Assembly: GCA_036867785.1 (NCBI GenBank)
Contig: CP145424.1
Span: forward strand, 186,001-250,000
Length of the DNA: 64,000 nt
Reading direction: 5' to 3'
From: Plasmodiophora brassicae
Taxonomy: Eukaryota > Endomyxa: Phytomyxea > Phytomyxea > Plasmodiophorida
Numbering within the stretch: the stretch's first letter is position 1; the number at the start of each line of letters is the position of its first letter. The notes below the pieces were generated by a model, which saw only the letters and a program-made list of their open reading frames with translations, did no database searches and was not told where the DNA came from. The position numbers were made by a program, and so were the translations under genes. This document shows positions 45,705 to 55,989 of this stretch, piece by piece.

Positions 45705-47539
45705 ATGGACGACGATCAGGACGCATACGAGGAGGCCCTGCACCTTGTAGGTCGCGGCGTTGGTTACCGGCGGGACCTGTGTCGATGACGTGCTGCAGGC
45801 CGAGGTCGTCGAGACGTTCAGGGTAGGGGGCGCGCCCCTGCGTGCCCGGCCGGTCGAAACCCTGATCTGCCCCTGTAGAAGTACGCCCGCCTGGCGATGA
45901 ACGAGCTGCAGCGCCATGCGAACCACTTCAAGGCAGGCCTGTTGAGTGCTGTATGGGCGGTCGCCCCGCCATCTAATCGTGGTTGTTCAGGCGCTCCCGG
46001 ACAAGTACAGGCGGTTGCTGCCCGACGTGCCCCGGTATCACAAGGAGGGCCTCGACCGCGTCGTTCTCAACCAGAAATTCATCGACGTCATCGTGAACGC
46101 ATCCGCCAGCGCGTTCCAGTCGAACGCGTCAGTAAGCGGACCGGGCCAACGCATTCGTGCCCCGAGGTCGTCTCACTGGATGCCGCCGCAGTGCCGCTGT
46201 CGACCCCGGCAAGGTCGTCGCCGTCACGCCTGCAAACTTTGTCGGTTGCCATCGCCGGCGCTTCCATGCATGCGAATGGTCACGTACTCATAGCGGTGGT
46301 GGTCCACAGGAGAAGATCAAGTCGACGCTGAGGCAATTCGTTCGGGAGTGGTCCGCCGATGGCGCCGACGAGGTACGCCGCGTCGTTCTTCGGTCGCGTA
46401 TTCTGGGCCCTGTCAGACACATCTGCACACAGCGTGGGCAGAGCTATGGGCGCCTGCTGCAGACGCTGTGCGACCTGTTCCCCGCCGACAAATGTGACCG
46501 CGGCCAGATCCGCGTCCTGACGCCGGGATCGGGCCTGGGACGCCTGACCTGGGAGGTCGCCCGACTCGGGTTCATGTCCGAAGGCAATGAGTTCTCGTAC
46601 TTCATGCTGATTGGATCGCATTTCATGCTGAACTGGTCCGTCTGCCCATGTCCTGCCTGCATGGGTGGGTAGAGGGGGGTGTGGACCTGTTTGCGCTGAC
46701 CGCCGTTGCTCATCAGTTACCCGGCTGACCGACCTGCTCTCGACCTGTACCCGTACGTCAGTCAGACGACGAACGTGGTGTCGCAGGCTGATCGGTTGCG
46801 ACGATTTCAAGTTCCAGATGTCCACCCTGCATCAACCCCTATTTCGGGTATGTTCAGTGTCGCGTGCCGTCCTTGTTCCTGGGCATCGACCCCACACTGG
46901 TTGACACCAGGGTCCATGTCGATGGTCGCCGGCGACTTCCTTGAAGTGTACACCGATGATGTCGACGGATTTGACGCCATCGTCACCTGTTTCTTCATCG
47001 ATACTGGTTGTTCGGCCCCTGAAACGGTTGCTCCAGTGTCCCTCGCCCGCTGACCCGTGCTTCGCAGCGCACAACATCGTCCAGTACATCGAAACGATCG
47101 CACGAATTCTCAAACCAGGCGGTTACTGGATTAACCTGGGTCATTGGAACGGGGCCACTGAGATGCTGCGGCAGCGTACTGATGGCCATTGCAGGTCCCC
47201 TGTTGTACCATTTCAGCGACACGAACGAGCTGTCCATTGGTGCGTCTATGCTGCTCTGGGCAAACTGTCACGCGTTGCATCGCTAATGTGCTGCTGCTCG
47301 CAGAACTGTCCTACGAGGAAGTGAAGGCGCTGTTGCCGACGTTCGGATTGACAATGATTGTATGTCGGCGCGCGGACAGGCATCTTTGTCTGCTTGGGAC
47401 TGATATTGCTGCTGCGGCTGCTGTGCAGGATGAGACCCTTCCTGTCGATTGCTTCTACGTGGGCAACGCGCGGTCCATGATGCAATTCCTGTACAAGTGC
47501 GCCTTCTTCACGTGCCAGAAACAATCGCCAATGCACTAA
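45705..47539 (+). CDS. CARNMT1: Carnosine N-methyltransferase (N2227 family)
   Basis: About ten short exons between 45705 and 47539; the first are 45705-45746, 45799-45822, 45879-45932 and 45991-about 46132. Family landmarks in order are YARLAMNELQRHANHFKALP, KIKSTLRQFVREWSADGADE, the SAM-binding motif I VLTPGSGLGRLTWEVARLGF, QGNE-like SEGNEFSYFML, LYPYVSQTTNVVSQADRLR, MVAGDFLEVY, CFFIDTAHNIVQYIE, ILKPGGYWINLG and PLLYHF. It would transfer methyl from SAM to carnosine (to anserine) or a related His-dipeptide or protein in the cytosol or nucleus. Intron 45933-45990 begins GC if the family spacing is kept. The exact middle exons are not all resolved. Confidence 0.88.
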
Positions 47540-48052
47540 CACGGTGTCATGGATTGGCGCGCTCTCGGCCAGTTGTACTCGGTTAGCATTTCGCGCGTGA
47601 CCTGTGCGACCCACGTTGCGAGGGGCGGCCGTTGATGACAGTGGCCGGGAGGCGCCAGTTCGTGTCCAGTCTCGACAGTGCTGTCGGGGGACCGGATCGA
47701 CGATACTGGCGATCAAAGGAACGGGATCCGAATCGGCAGCCGTTTGAGGAGCGTATGCTCTTCCAGCGTGGCGTCCCTGTGTACGGCAGCAATTGCCGGT
47801 CCTGTTCGATGTTGTCGATGCTCGGACGGCTGGCACGGTGCCACCTTCTGGAACATCGTGGCGGTAGTGTATATATACGTGTGGACGGAAAGCGGCGGCC
47901 TGATGCGAGCAAGGCGGAGGGAAGGCATGACTCACCAGAGGCCATGACGTCAACGTTCCGGTGCGATCTGGATCCGGGTTGGCCGGTGGGCACAAACGTG
48001 AAACGTCGCCCAGATCCCTACCCGAGACAGACGCACACGCAAACAGCCATCC
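47540..48052. other. Intergenic spacer
   Basis: About 510 bp with no convincing gene. A minus-strand frame covers much of it but has frame-by-chance composition and overlaps the end of the methyltransferase. Confidence 0.45.
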
Positions 48053-48505
48053 ATGCGCTCCCTGTCGTCGTCATCACCAATGCCCTGGACGCTGGCGTCG
48101 CGTCTGCTGGCCTGCGTCATCGTGTTCGTGTCTGAGAGCATCCTGGTCGCGACGTACTGCCACCCGTGGCAGTCCTGGACGTCTTTGTTCCAAGCCCTGC
48201 TACTGCTGTCGTTCCCGTCCATCGTCCTCGTGCATTACCTGCTGCAGGCGACCATGTTCGACAAATCGTCGCCCGTCGTTCACGTCATGATCTCGTTGCC
48301 GCGTATCTCCTGCTGCTTCTACGTCGTCATTCGCCTGGCGTCGATGGCGCCGTTCGCGTCGGCCGCCCTTCTCGCCCTGATCGGCCTCGACGCGCTGCAC
48401 CTGATCGATGTCTATTCCGCCTGGACCGTGTACGACGAGAACCCATCCATGGCGCGGCACCTGCTGCTGGACCCGGAACCCGACACGCTTGCCAGCACTG
48501 TCTGA
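48053..48505 (+). CDS. Small multi-pass membrane protein, unknown
   Basis: A 150-residue frame with about four hydrophobic helices: ASRLLACVIVFVSESILVAT, LFQALLLLSFPSIVLVHYLL, ISLPRISCCFYVVIRLASMA and FASAALLALIGLDALHLIDV. The tail is polar and acidic (YDENPSMARHLLLDPEPDTL). No family motif was recognised. The ATG at 48053 has a second in-frame ATG close by. It is likely an organellar or plasma-membrane protein, but function is unknown. Confidence 0.55.
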   Translation: MRSLSSSSPMPWTLASRLLACVIVFVSESILVATYCHPWQSWTSLFQALLLLSFPSIVLVHYLLQATMFDKSSPVVHVMISLPRISCCFYVVIRLASMAPFASAALLALIGLDALHLIDVYSAWTVYDENPSMARHLLLDPEPDTLASTV

Positions 48506-49207
48506 TGTTAAAATGACCACATACGCACGTCCTCCCTATTGTCAGCACCCAGACGCGAAACGGCAAAGGCCACTGGAGCAACGCCGAGACCGGACAGCAG
48601 TCGGCCGACAATGCCTTTTACACGAAACCGTTTGGCTGATGTATTGGCGCTCTGCTGCTGCCGCTTCTCTATGGTTTTACTAGTCACATGATATGGGCAT
48701 GATCCAGGCCGGCCCCAACAGTGTCTCGAAGCAGCGACGTCGGCAGCAGCGGCCCGACTTGGCATGCAATGATCCCATTGGATCACGGAAACAGTACTAT
48801 CGCACACAGTATCCTGCTCTTTCGAAACTTGCCAGGGACACGCTAATGCTGTTGGGCTAATGGTGATGGACTCGTCAGTCCCCTCGGAGTGTGCGTTTCT
48901 CTGTACCTGGAGGCTATGACGCTACGTTCCTGCAGGTTCGCACGTCCGATGCGAACTTGTCGGTGATGATAACGTTTCCGATCTGGCATAGACGCTTATT
49001 CAGAGGCATGTATTATTCATTTGTCATTTCGTCTGCCACAACAAGAGTGTCTATGCCATGAAAACTAGTCGGTTAACCGATGGCTAACCAGTGGTCCTCG
49101 GTTAACCGGGACCGACCGCAAAATGGGCAGCCCCCCTCAAGCCGATGGGCTTGCCATTCCGCAAACCGCGTTGTGTTGCGTTGCGCCTGTTCCAGTCCAG
49201 CGGCCCC
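48506..49207. other. Intergenic spacer
   Basis: About 700 bp before the first secreted paralogue. The last 60 bp resemble the 5' flank of the second paralogue (51950-52010), showing that the duplication included upstream DNA. Nothing else recognised. Confidence 0.5.
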
Positions 49208-50473
49208 ATGCTGCGCATGTTGCTTCTGGCGGCTGTCGCCGTCGTGTCCCTGGTCGCCGCGCAATATCTCAGGGTTGCCGTCGTGTTCACTGACGTCAAG
49301 CTGGACGACAAGGTGGCGGTGAACTACCTGAGGTACTGCGGCCACTACTACCTCGTGATTGCCGTGATCACCTGCGTTGCTGACGTTCAACGCGCGCACG
49401 GCGACCTGCGCGACTTCCTGTCCGAGACGTACCGCGGCGATCATAGTACTGCATGCGATGTTCTCATCATGAGCGTCCCGAACGCGAAACAAAAACCAGC
49501 CCCGCATGAGAAGTTCTTCATCGGCGATGCATATTCTGAAACCCCATCGTTCCTGAACTATATGGACGGCCAGTTGTTCAACAGCCCCGCCGTCGTGGAA
49601 ATCTTCCAGATCGCGCCGACTCCGACTGAGTACATCGTTCGCCTCTCCCGGGCGACGACTTTTATGATTAGCCTGTACCACCTGAGCGTCGGGGACTGCT
49701 CGACGCAGTATGACTGGAAAGGTGACGCCAACCCTCGGGACGAGCACTTTTTCGTGACCAGCATCGGGGACGAGATCCGCCGCCGGAACCCGAACGCTGT
49801 CGTCGTGTTCTGCAGCAACAAGCAATCGTTCAACCCGCCGGGATCCGGCAGCTACCAGCCGTACGCGGCCATGAAGGACCTCCTGCCTGAAGCCCACCTG
49901 GAGGCATACCTAAAGGAACCGTTCCTCGCCGACCAGCTCCTGGAAGCCAAACAGGTCCTGGAGTACTGTGGCGCGTCCACCAGTACTCCCCTGTTCCCGA
50001 GCATACCTGAGCGCCGTGTGGAGGCGACACGCGATGGCCTGCACGAGCTGATCCTGGAGGCGCTCAAGAACGAGCGCAACAGCATGGGTCGCCAGCTTCG
50101 CCAGTACTTCCGCACGTATCTCGAAGAAGCCATCCGCGAGCTGAAGCGTTGCATGCAAGAAGGAGGCCACTCGCGCGTCTGGCAGCGCGGTGGCACGAAC
50201 CTGGTCAAACCTCTCGAACAGAATTTCCTCCCGGCCTTCCAAGACGATGCGGAAATGCAAATCCGGATGGACGATGTCAACCAAGTTGCTGCCGTCATCG
50301 ACGCCAAGGAAACCGACTGGGCCAACCTGACAGGCATGCAGATCGTCTATAATGTCGAGGATATGGTCTTCGAGCTCTCTCCCGCAGCTCATGTTGCCGA
50401 CGACAAAATGGTTTACGACGCGTCCCCCACAAGATGCCTCGATCTGTTGCGCTCCACCTTGCTGCCGCAGTGA
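49208..50473 (+). CDS. Secreted protein, paralogue 1 (possible nucleoside-hydrolase-like fold)
   Basis: A single-exon frame of 421 residues. The signal peptide is MLRMLLLAAVAVVSLVAA. Directly after it, VVFTDVKLDDKVAVNYLRY sits on a predicted beta strand. Its D-x-x-x-DD spacing recalls the Asp cluster of inosine-uridine nucleoside hydrolases, but the rest of that family's motifs are not obvious. Other conserved blocks shared with paralogue 2 are VEIFQIAPTPTEYIVRLS, FFVTSIGDEIRRRNPNAVVV, CSNKQSFNPPGSGSYQPY and LFPSIPE. Start 49208 is chosen because both copies begin MLRMLLLAAV there; an upstream in-frame ATG is not conserved. Function unknown; expected to be extracellular or vacuolar. Confidence 0.72.
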   Translation: MLRMLLLAAVAVVSLVAAQYLRVAVVFTDVKLDDKVAVNYLRYCGHYYLVIAVITCVADVQRAHGDLRDFLSETYRGDHSTACDVLIMSVPNAKQKPAPHEKFFIGDAYSETPSFLNYMDGQLFNSPAVVEIFQIAPTPTEYIVRLSRATTFMISLYHLSVGDCSTQYDWKGDANPRDEHFFVTSIGDEIRRRNPNAVVVFCSNKQSFNPPGSGSYQPYAAMKDLLPEAHLEAYLKEPFLADQLLEAKQVLEYCGASTSTPLFPSIPERRVEATRDGLHELILEALKNERNSMGRQLRQYFRTYLEEAIRELKRCMQEGGHSRVWQRGGTNLVKPLEQNFLPAFQDDAEMQIRMDDVNQVAAVIDAKETDWANLTGMQIVYNVEDMVFELSPAAHVADDKMVYDASPTRCLDLLRSTLLPQ

Positions 50474-52010
50474 TCGCCCGGCACCACGCGTAGACGCCCA
50501 CGTTCGAGTATGGCATGACGACACGGGCAATACACCTGGCGCTAAGTCGCCCATCATGTTTGAGACGATTCAAGGAATGTAATTGCGAAGCAAAGCGAGC
50601 CCCAACCGCTAGTCTACCGGTACGACGTACCTACATAGATCGCATTGTGATGCACGTCGCCGACACACCTGACGCGAACAATAGCACGTCCGGCGTGAAA
50701 CCGTCTGGATCGTTGACAGCAACGAACAGTGACGCCCGACAGGACTCCGTGTTTCATCTCATGCTGGGTCAGCATCACAGATGGACATTGGACGAACGGA
50801 AGGATACTTCACAGGCCCATAACGGCGCCTGTTGCCCACGTCAAGTTCAAGTTCGATACAGTCCTCGGGCTTCTGATCGGGTATACGTACAGTTGCGCTG
50901 GAGCGGCGCGACTTTATTAGTTTGCGGTTTGCTTTGGCGTCCCCGACGAATCGGATGAAGGACATAGTAAACGACGTACGGCCAGCCTGTAGGCGATTCT
51001 GTATTCGTTTATTCACAAAGTACGAACTGGGCGACGCCCAACGCAGCGACGAATGTGCTGGGCCGGGTCAAGCTGGCGATGCCCGGTCGCCCGGGCACAG
51101 TAACGACACGCGCCGCCCAGTCATAACGGGTCGGGAGTAGGCGACAGTGCGCGTGGTGCCGGAAGCGCCGTGCTGCGTTGTGACGGGGGCACCGCCACAG
51201 GGGGTCGTGGGTGCCCGACCGCGACGCAACATGTCAGGGCGTGGGGGAACTTGTGGGGAACGTCCATGGGCTAGCGGCGACGCGCGCTTGGTAGTGACGC
51301 GAGGACGTCGTTATCAGGCCGGGTGCCCTCGCGGCCTTGCGACTCTGGGCGATGGCGGCCGTCGGGGCCCGTGCTCGTCGGATGCGGCTACGTCGTCGTT
51401 CTCGAACCGGTCGTCGAAGTGGCGTGGGATCGGCCGCGACGAACGCAACCAGCATTAGCAGGAAGGCGTCCGGGACGATTGTCGTCAGATGGTCAACGCG
51501 GCGACGTCCGCCTTTGTCGGGCACGCGGGCTTCCTCGTACGTAGACGGTTTCAGCGGCAGCGTCAACGACGGCGGCGGCCAGGTTATTCTGCTCGTTCGG
51601 CCAGGAACGCGACGCCCCGGGCCGAGACCGAGAGCGGCGCCCCGTGCAGGTACGTTTCGACCGTTGCCGGCCGGATCGCCGTACCCAGGACGTGCATTCA
51701 CCGACGCCGGCGAACGGACAGCCAGAACGTCGGGTCACGCCAGGGCGGCATCAGGCACGGCACGGTCAGGCCGCCACCGCCTCGCACCAGCAGCAGCGGC
51801 CTGACCTTCCATCCGCCCGGACTCCGTGTCTGTCGTCGCCGCCTGGTGCTAAACATAGCGTCTCCCTGTCAGGGACCACGGCGTTGCGGTGGCCGCGGAC
51901 TGCGCAGGCGGCCTGGACCGGGCTGGACTGCGCGCCCGGCCGGTCGGCTTGTCATTCCACAAACCGTTGCGTTTGCGTTGCGCCCATTCCTGCCCAAAGA
52001 CGTCAAGACC
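50474..52010. other. Spacer between the secreted paralogues
   Basis: About 1.5 kb. The first 100 bp resemble the 3' flank of paralogue 2 (53247-53330), and the last 60 bp resemble the 5' flank of paralogue 1, so duplication borders lie here. Between 51150 and 51850 GC-rich frames are open on both strands by composition. I find no gene I can support. Confidence 0.5.
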
Positions 52011-53246
52011 ATGCTGCGCATGCTGCTTCTGGCCGCTGTCGCCGTCGTGTCCCTGGTCGCTGCGCAAGATCTCAGGGCTGCCGTCGTGTTCACCGACGTT
52101 AAGTTGGACGACAAGGTGGCGGTGAACTATCTGAGGTACTCCGGCGACTACTACCTCGTGATTGTGGTGATCACCTGCGTTGCTGACGTTCAACGCGCGC
52201 ACGGCGACCTGCGCGACTTCCTGGACAAGGTCGCGGAACGCAAGGGCTCCTCGTCAGCGTCTAGTGCACCAGCGGAGGTGTTCGTAATGAGCGTCGCGAA
52301 TCCGAAACACAAAGCCGTCCGGCATGAGAAGAACTTCCTCGGCAATGGAATTGAAACTCTACCGTTCGACCATATCGACGATTGGTTCCAGGAGCCCACC
52401 GTCGTGGACATCTTCCAGATCGCGCCGACTCCGATGGACAACATCGTTCGCGTTTCTAACGCGAGAAATGTGCACGTTGGCCTGTACCATCTGAGCTTCG
52501 GGTACTGCTCGTCGCAGTACGACGCGTTCGGGAATTCGGACCCTAATGCCCAGAAGGTATTCGTGACCAGCATCGGGGACGAGATCCGCAGTCAGCACCC
52601 CAACGCCATCGTCGTGTTCTGCAGCAACAAGCAGTCGTTCAACCCGCCGGGATCCGGCAGCTACCAGCCGTACGCGACCATGAAGGACCTCCTGCCTGAA
52701 GACCACCTGGAGGCCGACCTGAAAGAAACGTTCCTAGCCGACAAGGTCCTGGAAGCCGGGCAGGTCCTGCAGTACTGGGGCGTGCCCATCAGAACTCCCC
52801 TGTTCCCGAGCATACCTGAGTATAAGACCAAAAAGGAACTGCACGATCTGTTCCTGATGACGCGCAAGAACGATCCCAGCACCACGGGAAGCGGGCTTCG
52901 CGAGCACTTCCGCGCGTATCTCGAGGAAGCCATTCCCAAACTGGAGGAATTGTCCTACTGGAAGCGCCTTGACACGAACCTGTTCAGGCGTTTGCGACAG
53001 GACGTTCGCCCGGTTTTCGATGATGATGCGGAAATGCAAATCCTGATCAGCGATGGCAACCAAGTAGCTGCCGTCATCGACGCCGTGTATCAGAACAGTG
53101 GCACCCTGAAAAACATGCGCCTCGTTGGTAATGACAGGGACATGGTCTACGAACTCGCTCCCAGTGAAGAAGATACCGACGACAAAATGATATACGGCGC
53201 GTCCCGCGAACGTTGCCTCGACCTGTTGCGTCCCACCTTGCAGTGA
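52011..53246 (+). CDS. Secreted protein, paralogue 2 (possible nucleoside-hydrolase-like fold)
   Basis: A single-exon frame of 411 residues, alignable with paralogue 1 from end to end. The signal peptide is MLRMLLLAAVAVVSLVAA. VVFTDVKLDDKVAVNYLRY, FQIAPTPMDNIVRVSN, FVTSIGDEIRSQHPNAIVVF, CSNKQSFNPPGSGSYQPY and LFPSIPEYK are all conserved. Divergence is concentrated at residues 75-115 and 290-360, which look like surface loops. Both copies keep the three acidic residues in DVKLDD. The frame is open further upstream to 51489, but that region has no counterpart in paralogue 1. Function unknown; a ligand- or nucleoside-binding role is only a guess. Confidence 0.72.
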   Translation: MLRMLLLAAVAVVSLVAAQDLRAAVVFTDVKLDDKVAVNYLRYSGDYYLVIVVITCVADVQRAHGDLRDFLDKVAERKGSSSASSAPAEVFVMSVANPKHKAVRHEKNFLGNGIETLPFDHIDDWFQEPTVVDIFQIAPTPMDNIVRVSNARNVHVGLYHLSFGYCSSQYDAFGNSDPNAQKVFVTSIGDEIRSQHPNAIVVFCSNKQSFNPPGSGSYQPYATMKDLLPEDHLEADLKETFLADKVLEAGQVLQYWGVPIRTPLFPSIPEYKTKKELHDLFLMTRKNDPSTTGSGLREHFRAYLEEAIPKLEELSYWKRLDTNLFRRLRQDVRPVFDDDAEMQILISDGNQVAAVIDAVYQNSGTLKNMRLVGNDRDMVYELAPSEEDTDDKMIYGASRERCLDLLRPTLQ

Positions 53247-53794
53247 GTTGCCCGACAACGCACACGACGTCAACGCCCACGTTCGGGTATGGCATGACAA
53301 TACACCTTGGCGCTGAGCCGCCCTTTGCCTGGAATTAAACGTACGTACTGCAGAGGAACGGCACGAGTTGGCGCGCGGGCGAGCAACGACGTGTTCGCCG
53401 ATGGCCGGGCGTTGCAGAGCACGTCTGGTCGTCGTTTGGTGCTGACGACGTATCGAGCGCGACACGAACGGTACAGCTGGACGATCTCAGAAGGCATCGA
53501 TTCAATGGTGTCGACGGCGCGCACGCGCCCTCCATTGGCGGTCCCCTGATGGCGACGCGAACTGACAAAGTACGTTGACGCAGACCTGGGGCAACGTGTT
53601 CGATAAGCGCCGACCGCATGCAGCGCCACCGCGTCGCTCGCTGCTCTGCCTACCTTCATAGTCGATATGTGCCCGTGCCCTCTGTACACGAGGGGGTCTG
53701 TTGCGACCGGCCCCACCCAGACCCGCTCTAACGAACGCGTCCGATCGGGCCACGGTGGCGATCGGGGCACCTTGTATGAATACGCATTAAGATA
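53247..53794. other. Intergenic spacer
   Basis: About 550 bp between paralogue 2 and the 3' end of PRP28. The first 80 bp match the 3' flank of paralogue 1. Nothing else recognised. Confidence 0.5.
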
Positions 53795-55789
53795 TTATAG
53801 CTTGGTGATCATTCGTTGCAGGTCGCGGTCGGCCTGGGCGAGCTCGTGGGGCACGCGGGCGCCGCTGTCGACGAGGATCTTGCGCAGGCCCGGGAACAGG
53901 TCGGCATCGCTGCTGGTCAGGAACGTGGTGGCCCGGCCCTGCTTCCCGGCCCGGCCCGTTCGCCCGACCCGATGCAGGTAGATCTCCGTGTTCTTCGGCG
54001 CGTCGTAGTTGATGACGTGGGTGACGCCCTCGACGTCGATACCGCGGCCGGCGACATCGGTCGCCACCAGGACGTCGTACCGGCCGGACTTGAACCCGTC
54101 CAGGCTCGCCTCGCGCTGGTCCTGCACCTTGCCGCCGTGCATGACGGTCACCCGGTACCCGGCCTGCGACAACGTCTTCGCCATGGCGTCGCACGCCGTC
54201 CTCTGATTCATGAAGACGATGATGGGCGGGTCGGACTGCTCCAGGAGCTTCATCAGGCGGCCCTTCTTCGCCTGGTCCGTCACGACCTCGACGTGCTGCT
54301 CGATCGTGGCGGCCGCCTTGCCCTGCCGGTCACCGATGGCGATGTACGCCGGCGACCGCAGGTACGTCTTGGCCATGCGTTCGACCTCGGCCGGCATCGT
54401 CGCCGAGAACATGAACGTCTGCCGGTACACCTGGTCCTGGACGGCCAGCGTCTCGTCCTCGGGCCTCAGGTTGCTCGACGGCATGGCGTCCATGATGGCG
54501 TTGACCTGGTCCTCGAACCCCATATCGATCATGCGGTCGGCCTCGTCCAGCACGATGTAATTGCACTGGTTCAGCACCAGGTACCGCTTGCGCAGGTGGT
54601 CGTTCAGGCGCCCGGGCGTCCCGATCAAGATCTCGGCGCCGCGACGGATCGCCTCGCTCTGGTCCTGGATCGACGCGCCGCCCACGATACAGATCGTCTG
54701 CAGGCGCAGGCGCGTCGTGAACTTCCGGCACTCGTCGTCGATCTGCTGGGCGAGCTCCCGCGTCGGCGCCAGGATGACCGCGTACGGCCCGTCCTGCGCC
54801 CGATCCGCATCGTACTTGGGCCGCTTCAGGATGTACTGCAGCATCGGCAGGATGAAGGCGCAGGTCTTGCCCGATCCCGTCTCCGCAATGCCCATCAGGT
54901 CCCGGCCGATCAGGCCGATCGGGATCGCCGCCCGCTGGATTGGGGTCGGCTGCGTGTACCCGACGTCGGCCAGCGCCGTCGCGATCGCCGCCGGGAACCC
55001 GGCTTCGTCCCAGGAGCGTAACGGGTGCGGCAGGTTCGTCCCACGAACGGCGATGTTGAAGTCCTCGTTGAAGATGCGCCAGTCGCGTGCGTCCATCTCC
55101 TCCAGCGTCTTATCCGACCAGTGCCGACTGGCCGCCACCCGCTTCTCCGCCTTCAGGCGGTCCTTCTCGTTGCGGGCGGCGACCTTCTCGGCGTCCTTGA
55201 CCTTGTCGAGGAACTCCCTGCGCTTCTCATCGATCTGCTCGTAGAGCCGATGCGACTGGCTGCGCTGCTGCTCCCGGTCGATGCCGGCAATGTACCCGCG
55301 GCCGAAGCCCAGGGCGACATCGTGCCGCCGGTTGTACAACGGGTTCAGGTCCGCGCTGGTGTCCTCGCCAGTGTCCCATTCGAACATGAATTTGGATCGG
55401 GACGCGCCCGTCGCACGACGCTTCTTCTTCTTCTCCTTCTTGCCCAGGTACGACGACTTGATCAGGGCCATCTCCTTCGACCGCGCCTCCTCGGCGGCGA
55501 TCTCCGCTGCAGACAGCGTCGTGGCGGATGGTAGTGGTGGTGGCGCCGAGGCTGACACGGCCCTGTCCGGTACGCGACCGTTGGTCTGCTGCCGCGCTTC
55601 CGCTTCCGCCTGCCGTTTCGCCGACAACCGCGCCAGGGCCGCCTCGGCCGCCAGGCGCTGCCGCTCCTGCTTCGACACGAACACGGGCTTGGCGTCCGCC
55701 TCCTCCTGCTCACGTTTCTTACGCGCAATCTCGTCCAGCGATATCGGCGCGCGCTTCTGCCCCGTGATGGGCAGCGACACGGACGACAT
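53795..55789 (-). CDS. PRP28: DEAD-box RNA helicase PRP28/DDX23 (U5 snRNP)
   Basis: A single intronless frame of 664 residues. The N-terminus is charged (KKREQEEADAK; KKEKKKKRRATGASRSKF) as in Prp28. The segment FMFEWDTGEDTSADLNPLY is a DDX23/Prp28 hallmark, followed by GFGRGYIAGIDREQQ. Helicase motifs are Q (YTQPTPIQRAAIP), I (AETGSGKT), Ia (PTRELAQQ), II (DEAD), III (SAT), V (ATDVAGRGIDV) and VI (HRVGRTGRAGKQG). The enzyme exchanges U1 for U6 at the 5' splice site during spliceosome activation in the nucleus. Lack of introns in such a long gene stands out beside its intron-rich neighbours. Confidence 0.95.
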   Translation of the reverse strand: MSSVSLPITGQKRAPISLDEIARKKREQEEADAKPVFVSKQERQRLAAEAALARLSAKRQAEAEARQQTNGRVPDRAVSASAPPPLPSATTLSAAEIAAEEARSKEMALIKSSYLGKKEKKKKRRATGASRSKFMFEWDTGEDTSADLNPLYNRRHDVALGFGRGYIAGIDREQQRSQSHRLYEQIDEKRREFLDKVKDAEKVAARNEKDRLKAEKRVAASRHWSDKTLEEMDARDWRIFNEDFNIAVRGTNLPHPLRSWDEAGFPAAIATALADVGYTQPTPIQRAAIPIGLIGRDLMGIAETGSGKTCAFILPMLQYILKRPKYDADRAQDGPYAVILAPTRELAQQIDDECRKFTTRLRLQTICIVGGASIQDQSEAIRRGAEILIGTPGRLNDHLRKRYLVLNQCNYIVLDEADRMIDMGFEDQVNAIMDAMPSSNLRPEDETLAVQDQVYRQTFMFSATMPAEVERMAKTYLRSPAYIAIGDRQGKAAATIEQHVEVVTDQAKKGRLMKLLEQSDPPIIVFMNQRTACDAMAKTLSQAGYRVTVMHGGKVQDQREASLDGFKSGRYDVLVATDVAGRGIDVEGVTHVINYDAPKNTEIYLHRVGRTGRAGKQGRATTFLTSSDADLFPGLRKILVDSGARVPHELAQADRDLQRMITKL

Positions 55790-55989
55790 GACGCGACGTG
55801 CGACAACGACGACGACGACGGGTCTCGGACACCGTCGCGGACTCCGTGGGGACCCTTAAGTCCGTACCTACCTGCTCGCGCTGAAGCGTCCCAGGCCGGT
55901 GCGTGCGCGCAGCCTGAAATCCGTTTACTGCATAGCCGGGATCGCCGGGTACCCGCCCAGTGTGGTCGCAGCGCCCCCGCCCTGGCCGC

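Noticed and set aside
51234-51850. Minus-strand 155-residue frame and overlapping plus-strand frames between the secreted paralogues
   Set aside because: Frames open on several strands at once in GC-rich DNA; no motif, splice pattern or conservation with the duplicated flank.
51489-52010. N-terminal extension of secreted paralogue 2
   Set aside because: The frame is open but the region has no counterpart in paralogue 1, and the signal peptide starts at 52011 in line with 49208.
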